A stretch of 6,575 bases of DNA from an uncultured Dermabacteraceae bacterium (GTDB taxonomy: Bacteria; Actinomycetota; Actinomycetes; Actinomycetales; Dermabacteraceae). The stretch lies in NCBI GenBank assembly GCA_943913905.1, contig CALTZZ010000123.1, positions 1-6,575 of the forward strand, in the 5' to 3' direction. The notes under the pieces are model-generated. The model did no database searches. It was not told the DNA's origin and worked only from the letters and a program-made list of their open reading frames with translations. Below are positions 1 to 5,128 of this stretch, piece after piece. Made by a program: the position numbers and the translations under genes. Within the stretch, counting starts at the first letter, position 1; each line of letters starts with the position of its first letter.

Positions 1-1
1 G

Positions 2-820
2 ACAGGGGTATTGCTACTCCTCGGTGTCGTGGGGTTGGGCCTCGGGTGGCTCGGCGAAACTCTGTGGGCTCCTGACGAATCACACACGGCATCCGTCAAT
101 CTGAGCGAGCCTGGCGCCGCCGTGGTTGTGGATCCGGGAGTGCTGTATGTGGGTGGCGAAGAAGGGACCGTCACCGTCAAGGGCGACGGCGCGATGACAC
201 TGATCGCAGCGAACCCGAATGATGTGAAGGCGTATTTGGACGGCGTGCCTCATACGGCGATCACTGGCGTTCCGAACTGGAATACCCTCAAGGCTGAGAA
301 ACGTAATTCCGACGGCGACCAGAGCCTCACAGATCCGGCAAAGTCAGACCTGTGGCTCAGCTCCAGTGCCGGTGACAAGACCGTGAAACTCGATATCGCC
401 AAGTGGGCGAGTGAAGAGCTTAATCCGAAGTCGCCACGTCCATACCGCACCGTGATGATTGTGGCCGACGGAACGAAGCCTGCGGCGAACAAAGTAACCA
501 TTGAATGGCCGTCTCACGAAACCAATGCATGGGTGCCATATGCGTACGCGGCCGGAGCAGTATTCGCAGTGGTGGGCCTCGTACTGTTGCTCTTGACGTT
601 CACGGTCAAAAACAATCGGGACGACGTGGAGGACCACGAGGAGCTGGAACCTGAGACCACCCCGGTCGCGGACGACGACTACGAGCCCGTAGAGTCGGTT
701 GATCCGCGGGAGGCCGAAACCGAAGACACCCACACGCCCCGTCCGATCCATGGGAAACGGCGACGCTCCGCTCCGCTCAGCGACGACGCCGTGACCGATA
801 CGCAGGAGAGCATGGAATGA
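2..820 (+). CDS. Membrane-anchored protein of unknown function, 5' partial
   Basis: I do not recognise the family. The frame is open to the left edge of the window; the first possible initiator, TTG at 11, lacks a well-spaced ribosome binding site, so the true start is probably outside. Numbering from that TTG, residues 1-15 are hydrophobic (the end of a signal anchor or first membrane segment). Residues 20-173 form a soluble, probably exported domain rich in beta-prone stretches. Residues 175-198 (from VPYAYAAGAVFAVVGL) are a clear transmembrane helix followed by K200 and R203. The last 70 residues are a low-complexity, strongly acidic tail with one basic patch (GKRRR, 248-252), likely cytoplasmic and disordered. 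There are no cysteines in the visible part. Its stop overlaps the start of the following lipoprotein gene by 4 bp (ATGA), suggesting translational coupling and a shared cell-envelope role. That role is inference; no enzymatic motif is visible. Confidence 0.75.
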   Translation, partial: TGVLLLLGVVGLGLGWLGETLWAPDESHTASVNLSEPGAAVVVDPGVLYVGGEEGTVTVKGDGAMTLIAANPNDVKAYLDGVPHTAITGVPNWNTLKAEKRNSDGDQSLTDPAKSDLWLSSSAGDKTVKLDIAKWASEELNPKSPRPYRTVMIVADGTKPAANKVTIEWPSHETNAWVPYAYAAGAVFAVVGLVLLLLTFTVKNNRDDVEDHEELEPETTPVADDDYEPVESVDPREAETEDTHTPRPIHGKRRRSAPLSDDAVTDTQESME

Positions 821-1851
821 GCTCAATGATTAATCGTCGCAGTCTGTTGAGCGTGGGCGCTTTGTCGCTGGCCGGGATCCTGACCGGGTGCGGAAGCGAG
901 TCTGCGCCGCCCTCCGTCGATAGCGGCCCGAAGCTTGCACAGCCCGCACCCGCACTTGATGAGGAGCGGTTCCATTCCATCTTGGAAGAGCTTCACACGT
1001 CGCTGGTTGAGGCCGATAAAGCGCGTGACCCACGCAAACTGGCGCCGCGTGTCTCGGGAAGCGCAGCGGAATTTCGCAAAGCGACCTACAGCCTGATCTC
1101 GAAGGTGAAGGAACATTCCAGCGCATTGCAGCGACCGAGCGCTTCGCTTGTGGTGCCGATTTCGTCTACCACTGAGACCTTCCCTCGGCACGCGATTGCG
1201 CTAGTCGATGATGAAGCTGAAGGCGGCCTTCCATTCTTTGTGGGACTCACCCAGAAAGATGCGAGAAGCCAATACACGAGCTGGGGATGGGCCCGGCAGG
1301 CGGCGGGAGTTCAGATGCCGTCGGTCCCGGGATCGGAAACTGGCGCTGCCGAAGTTGCTATTGACGCGAAGGATCTAGTGCTCAGCCCGAAGGACGCCCT
1401 CAAGCGTTACGCCGACATTCTTTCGCACGGGCACGCCAAGATGGACAAGGACGATCGCATCCTCGAAGATCCGTTCCAGAAGAGCGTTCACAAGGAAATC
1501 CAGACCGAACGCGAGCAGATCAACAAGGGCGTCAAAGCAGACTCTGTTGGCACTGTGCACGAGGGGTACGCGGTGAAGGACGGAGAATACTTGGGCCTTC
1601 GAACGGCCGACGGCGGCGCGATGATCATGGGGACGCTGACGTCGACCAGGAAACTAACCGTCAAGTCCGGTTCGATCGCTTACGAGGAAGAAAACCTCTT
1701 CACGAAGATCGCCGGGACGAAAGAGTTTACGAAGGAAATTGTGCGCACTTACGGCAGTACCGTGCTGCTGTACGTTCCCACGAAAGATTCTGGCCAGAAA
1801 ATCCAACCCATCGGCGCTTACAAGGTGCTCCTCAGCGTGAGTGGAAAATAA
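817..1851 (+). CDS. Predicted lipoprotein of unknown function, possible Tat substrate
   Basis: The 344-residue product begins with a lipoprotein signal peptide: a short n-region with twin arginines (N6-R7-R8-S9-L10-L11, close to the Tat consensus), a hydrophobic core (residues 10-22) and a lipobox L22-T23-G24-C25. C25 is the only cysteine and would be lipidated, placing the mature protein on the outer face of the cytoplasmic membrane. After a Pro/Ser-rich linker (26-48) comes a helical region (about 49-105), then a mixed alpha/beta domain to the C-terminus, including the segments LSPKDALKRYADIL and a late beta-rich part ending in GAYKVLLSVSGK. It resembles uncharacterised actinobacterial lipoproteins (possibly the DUF8094 group, from memory only). 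The start at 817 is supported by GGAG at 804-807, 9 bp upstream; ATG at 826 is an alternative that would keep the Tat-like motif. It overlaps the preceding membrane-protein gene by 4 bp, so the two products may act together at the cell surface. Confidence 0.85.
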   Translation: MSSMINRRSLLSVGALSLAGILTGCGSESAPPSVDSGPKLAQPAPALDEERFHSILEELHTSLVEADKARDPRKLAPRVSGSAAEFRKATYSLISKVKEHSSALQRPSASLVVPISSTTETFPRHAIALVDDEAEGGLPFFVGLTQKDARSQYTSWGWARQAAGVQMPSVPGSETGAAEVAIDAKDLVLSPKDALKRYADILSHGHAKMDKDDRILEDPFQKSVHKEIQTEREQINKGVKADSVGTVHEGYAVKDGEYLGLRTADGGAMIMGTLTSTRKLTVKSGSIAYEEENLFTKIAGTKEFTKEIVRTYGSTVLLYVPTKDSGQKIQPIGAYKVLLSVSGK

Positions 1852-1902
1852 GAGCTCCGCTGCGTAGCCCGCACGAACCATTACGAAGGAAGGGAACCGA
1901 CG

Positions 1903-2778
1903 ATGACCGACGGCTACGGTGTCATGGACTTCAGCACGCTCAAGAAGGAAAACCAGACGAGCGGAACGTCCGAACCCCTGAAGGGGGAGGTGACGGTAAC
2001 GGAGGAGGCCTTGGAGGGCCTGATCCAGTCGTCCCAGCAGCAGGTGACGTTCCTCCTCGTGACGAGCGCGAGAGTATCTGGCGGAGCCGCGTTCGTTGAC
2101 GACGTCCGTTCCGCCGTGGCCCGCCATGTTGGCACTATTCGTCTCGCCATTGTGGACGCTGATACGCAGCCGCGCGTTGCGGCAGCGCTTCGGATCCAGT
2201 CGATGCCAGCCGCGATGCTCCTCCTCAAAGGGCAGTTGCAGCCGCTGTTCGAAGGCATTGTGGGTAAGGACCAGTTGGGGCCGCTGCTTGACAACATCGC
2301 ACAGGTGGCTGCGCAGGAAGGGCTGCAGACTGCCGAACCGGTCGAAGAGCCCGACGAGCCTGAGCTCCCCGCCGAAATGGCAGCGGCCTATTCGGCGATG
2401 GAAGCAGGAGACTTCGAGAACGCCCGCACCCACTTTTCTTCGTACCTGGAGTCAAATCCCGGTGACTCGGAGGCAAAGAAGGGGATCGCAATGGTTGCGC
2501 TTCTCAAGCGCACAGCGGGAGCAGACCTCAATTCCGGCCGTGAGGCGGCAGCAGCGAACCCGGCCGATGTGGATGCCCAATTGAACGCGGCAGACTTGGA
2601 TCTTCTTGGCGGGCATGTGGATGATGCTTTTGCTCGACTGCTCACCACGTTCCGCGATTCTGATGCTGAGCAACGGGATACCATCCGTGAACGATTGCTC
2701 GAGCTGTTCGACGTTGTAGGTCCCGAGGATTCGCGCGTGGGGGCGGCGCGTAAACGCCTCTCGCGGCTCATGTTCTAG
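1903..2778 (+). CDS. Thioredoxin-fold plus TPR protein, YbbN/CnoX-like, without cysteines
   Basis: The 291-residue product has the architecture of the YbbN/CnoX family: a thioredoxin-like domain (about 28-137) followed by a TPR-type helical region (about 155-291). The thioredoxin fold shows the conserved cis-proline loop (S100-M101-P102), but the active-site position reads T54-S-A-R-V-S-G-G61, and the whole protein has no cysteine, so it cannot do thiol-disulfide chemistry. A TPR unit is clear at about 158-191 (AYSAMEAGDFENARTHFSSY). The C-terminal block, with RERLLELFDVVGPEDSRV at 262-279, is the family's characteristic end. E. coli YbbN is a holdase/co-chaperone that works with DnaK and GroEL; a similar chaperone role here is inference. 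The N-terminal MDFSTLKK matches the VDLSGIKQ of M. tuberculosis Rv1324 as I recall it. A purine-rich ribosome binding site (GAAGGAAGGGA, 1885-1895) lies 7 bp before the ATG. The gene follows the lipoprotein gene by 51 bp and may be cotranscribed. Confidence 0.9.
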   Translation: MTDGYGVMDFSTLKKENQTSGTSEPLKGEVTVTEEALEGLIQSSQQQVTFLLVTSARVSGGAAFVDDVRSAVARHVGTIRLAIVDADTQPRVAAALRIQSMPAAMLLLKGQLQPLFEGIVGKDQLGPLLDNIAQVAAQEGLQTAEPVEEPDEPELPAEMAAAYSAMEAGDFENARTHFSSYLESNPGDSEAKKGIAMVALLKRTAGADLNSGREAAAANPADVDAQLNAADLDLLGGHVDDAFARLLTTFRDSDAEQRDTIRERLLELFDVVGPEDSRVGAARKRLSRLMF

Positions 2779-2882
2779 CCGTCACGGTCGCCGAGCCTGA
2801 GACAGTATGCTGAAGCGTTCGCCCTTCCACGAACAAGTGTGAAAGGGCGAGCGCTTCGTTCTTGGTTGGGGTGCGCGGACTT
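2779..2882. other. Convergent intergenic region
   Basis: These 104 bp separate the thioredoxin/TPR gene from the tail of glgB. Apart from the stem-loop at 2812-2857, I see no promoter, ORF or repeat in it. Both flanking genes end here, so it needs to hold only termination signals. Confidence 0.8.
2812..2857. terminator. Strong stem-loop, probable terminator between convergent genes
   Basis: Left arm 2812-2830 (GAAGCGTTCGCCCTTCCAC) pairs with right arm 2839-2857 (GTGAAAGGGCGAGCGCTTC), giving a 19-bp stem with one G.U wobble and one C.A mismatch around an 8-nt loop (GAACAAGT). On the plus strand a modest T-rich run follows (2858-2866, GTTCTTGGT), fitting an intrinsic terminator for the thioredoxin/TPR gene. 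On the minus strand the downstream bases are not T-rich, so action on glgB transcripts is less certain, although the hairpin could still protect their 3' end. The position, between two convergent stop codons, supports the call. Confidence 0.75.
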
Positions 2883-5099
2883 CTATTCGGTGTCTTCTAG
2901 TCGGAGGCTGCTCGGGGTAAAGACCACGGCACCGAGTGGGGGAAGTGTGATGCGCGCTGAGTGCGTAAACCCGTTGTGTTCCACGGGTTCAGTGCGGATG
3001 GAGCCCAGATTGCCCACGCCGCTGCCGCCATAGACGGCGGCGTCGGAGTTGAGGACCTCGTCCCAGGTCCCGGGTACGGGCATCCCGATTCGGAAGTCAT
3101 GCCAGGGTTCGGTAGCGAAGTTGATGGCAGCTACGGCAGGATTGCCGTCGGAATCGAAGCGTGCGAACACGATCGCGTTGTTTCCCGAGGCCTGCGACTC
3201 AATCCACTGGAACCCCGCGGGGTCTTGATCGCGTTCGTACAGGGCAGGGAGTTCGCTTTGCACGCGGTTGAGGTCAGCAACGAATGCGTTGATACCGCGG
3301 TGCTGCGGGTATTCGAGCAGCCAGAAGGGGAGGCCTTCGTTTTCATTCCACTCAGTTCCCTGTCCGAGGTCGCATCCCATGAAGAGGAGCTGCTTGCCAG
3401 GGTGGGTCCACATGAAAGCGAGGTAAGCCCGGAGGGTTGCGGCTTGCTGCCAGTCGTCGCCCGGTGCCTTGCGTAGCAATGGGCTCTTTCCGTGGACGAC
3501 TTCATCGTGCGAGATCGGCAGGATGAAGTTTTCGGAGTACTGGTACACCATCGAGAAGGTGAGCTCGTGATGGTGGTATTGGCGGTAAATGGGGTCGAGT
3601 CCGATGTACTCGAGGGAGTCGTGCATCCATCCCATGTTCCATTTGAATCCGAAGCCGAGCCCGTTGTATTCGGTGGGGCGAGTGACGCCGGGGTAGGAGG
3701 TCGATTCTTCGGCGATCATGACGATGCCGGGCACTCGTTTGTATGCGGTGGCGTTGATTTCTTGCAGGAAGCTGATTGCTTCGAGGTTCTCGCGGCCGCC
3801 GTGAATATTGGGCTCCCAACCGCCATCTTCTCGTGAGTAGTCGAGGTACAGCATGGAGGCGACGGCATCCACGCGAAGGCCGTCCACGTGGAATTCTTCG
3901 AGCCAGTAGCAGGCATTGGCGACGAGGAAGTTGCGAACCTCGTTGCGTCCGAAATCAAATATGTAGGTGCCCCAGTCGGGGTGTTCGCCGCGACGCGGGT
4001 CGGGGTGCTCGTACAGCGGTGTGCCGTCGAAGCGCCCGAGTGCCCATTCGTCTTTCGGGAAGTGGGCGGGCACCCAGTCCATGAGCACGCCGATGCCCGC
4101 CTCGTGGAGCGCGTTGATGAGGTACTTGAGGTCGTCGGGGTGGCCGAGCCGTGACGTAGGGGCGTAGTAGCCGCTGACCTGGTATCCCCATGAGCCGCCG
4201 AACGGGTGCTCGGCGAGGGGGAGGAACTCGACGTGGGTGTAACCCATGCGCGTGACGTAGTCCACGAGGTCGGCAGTGATGTTCCTGTAGCTGGCGAATG
4301 GGCGCCATGAGGGGAGGTGAACTTCATAGACAGACATGCGCGAGGTGAGATGGTCGCGGTCTGCACGTTCCGCCAGGTATGCGGAGTCGGTCCATTCGAA
4401 CTCGGAGGACGTGACGATGCTGCCGGTGGCAGGTGGGATCTCGGCCTGGCGAGCCATGGGATCGGCTTTGTCTCGCCACTGAGAGTCAGCGCCAAGCACT
4501 CGGAATTTGTAGACCGCTCCGGCGCGCACACGGGGTACGAAGATTTCCCAGACTCCGCTGGAGCCGAGCGAGCGCATTGCGTGTGCCCGACCATTCCAGC
4601 CGTTGAAGTCGCCCACGACTTGTACGGCTTTCGCGTTGGGGGCCCATACGGTGAACGAGGTGCCTTCAACACCGCCCATGTCGCGCACGTGGGCTCCGAG
4701 TGCATGCCACAGTTCTTCGTGACGACCTTCTCCAATGAGATGTACGTCGAGTTCCCCGATGGTGGGGAGGAAGCGGTAGGGGTCATTCATGATCTCGGTA
4801 CCGCCGCCAGGCCAGGTCACTTGGAGTCGATAGCTGTCAATGCCGACGGTAGGAGCGGTGAACGCCGCGCTGAAAACGCCATCGTATTCGTGCTCCAGCT
4901 CCACTTCCGTTGTGGATCCGTCGGCCCCACGGATAAGGCCCACGACGCGGTCTGCAAACGGTTTGAGCGCGCGGAGGGTGTATCCGTCGTTGTACTCGTG
5001 GAGACCGAGCACGCTGTGCGGATCGTGATAAGACCCCGTTGCGACCGACCCGAGGACGTGGGTGGTGATGGGGAGCAGCTGTGCGGCTGTCTCGCTCAT
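2883..5099 (-). CDS. glgB: 1,4-alpha-glucan branching enzyme GlgB (GH13)
   Basis: GlgB (EC 2.4.1.18) cuts an alpha-1,4 linkage in a growing glucan and rejoins the released chain through an alpha-1,6 bond, making the branches of glycogen-like polymers in the cytoplasm. The product is 738 residues, close to the usual 730-740 of actinobacterial forms. Domains: an N-terminal beta-sandwich (about 11-110), a CBM48 domain (about 145-225, with VWAPNAKAVQVVGDFNGWNG), the catalytic barrel (about 250-620) and a C-terminal all-beta domain (about 635-738). Catalytic residues are visible: nucleophile D411 (DGLRVDAVASMLY), acid/base E464 (MIAEEST) and D532 (ISHDEVVHGK). Region I, DWVPAHFPKDEWALGRFDGT, is typical. 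The frame is open 62 codons further upstream, but those codons are Arg/Pro-rich and lie within glgE in another frame; ATG at 5099 has an AAGGAG site and begins the family-like sequence. It lies 29 bp downstream of glgE and is surely cotranscribed with it. Slightly unusual: MGCDLGQGTEWN (574-585), where most family members have an E-F/L-x-Q motif. Confidence 0.97.
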   Translation of the reverse strand: MSETAAQLLPITTHVLGSVATGSYHDPHSVLGLHEYNDGYTLRALKPFADRVVGLIRGADGSTTEVELEHEYDGVFSAAFTAPTVGIDSYRLQVTWPGGGTEIMNDPYRFLPTIGELDVHLIGEGRHEELWHALGAHVRDMGGVEGTSFTVWAPNAKAVQVVGDFNGWNGRAHAMRSLGSSGVWEIFVPRVRAGAVYKFRVLGADSQWRDKADPMARQAEIPPATGSIVTSSEFEWTDSAYLAERADRDHLTSRMSVYEVHLPSWRPFASYRNITADLVDYVTRMGYTHVEFLPLAEHPFGGSWGYQVSGYYAPTSRLGHPDDLKYLINALHEAGIGVLMDWVPAHFPKDEWALGRFDGTPLYEHPDPRRGEHPDWGTYIFDFGRNEVRNFLVANACYWLEEFHVDGLRVDAVASMLYLDYSREDGGWEPNIHGGRENLEAISFLQEINATAYKRVPGIVMIAEESTSYPGVTRPTEYNGLGFGFKWNMGWMHDSLEYIGLDPIYRQYHHHELTFSMVYQYSENFILPISHDEVVHGKSPLLRKAPGDDWQQAATLRAYLAFMWTHPGKQLLFMGCDLGQGTEWNENEGLPFWLLEYPQHRGINAFVADLNRVQSELPALYERDQDPAGFQWIESQASGNNAIVFARFDSDGNPAVAAINFATEPWHDFRIGMPVPGTWDEVLNSDAAVYGGSGVGNLGSIRTEPVEHNGFTHSARITLPPLGAVVFTPSSLRLEDTE

Positions 5100-5103
5100 G
5101 GTG

Positions 5104-5111
5104 TTCTCCTT
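5104..5111 (-). promoter_or_regulatory. Ribosome binding site of glgB
   Basis: On the minus strand this reads AAGGAGAA, with the GGAG core ending 6 bp before the ATG at 5099. It decides the glgB start against the longer open frame that reaches 5285. It sits inside the 29-bp glgE-glgB gap, just after the glgE stop codon, consistent with reinitiation or coupling. Confidence 0.85.
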
Positions 5112-5128
5112 GCGGTTGGCGCGTGCTG

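Noticed and set aside
11..13. TTG at 11 as the true start of the first gene
   Set aside because: The only purine run (AGGGG at 4-8) is too close to act as a ribosome binding site, and the protein would lack the basic residues that normally precede a signal anchor.
344..826. Minus-strand open frame of 160 codons
   Set aside because: It is the antisense shadow of the membrane-protein gene and rich in Arg/Val/Phe without recognisable motifs.
1852..1902. Possible promoter or regulatory site in the 51-bp gap before the thioredoxin/TPR gene
   Set aside because: No -10/-35-like pair, operator or hairpin could be supported; only the ribosome binding site stands out.
1654..2433. Long open frame of 259 codons on the minus strand
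   Set aside because: It lies antisense across the lipoprotein end, the intergenic gap and the thioredoxin/TPR gene, is rich in Arg/His/Leu as expected of a codon-bias shadow, and both sense genes have clear start sites and recognisable motifs.
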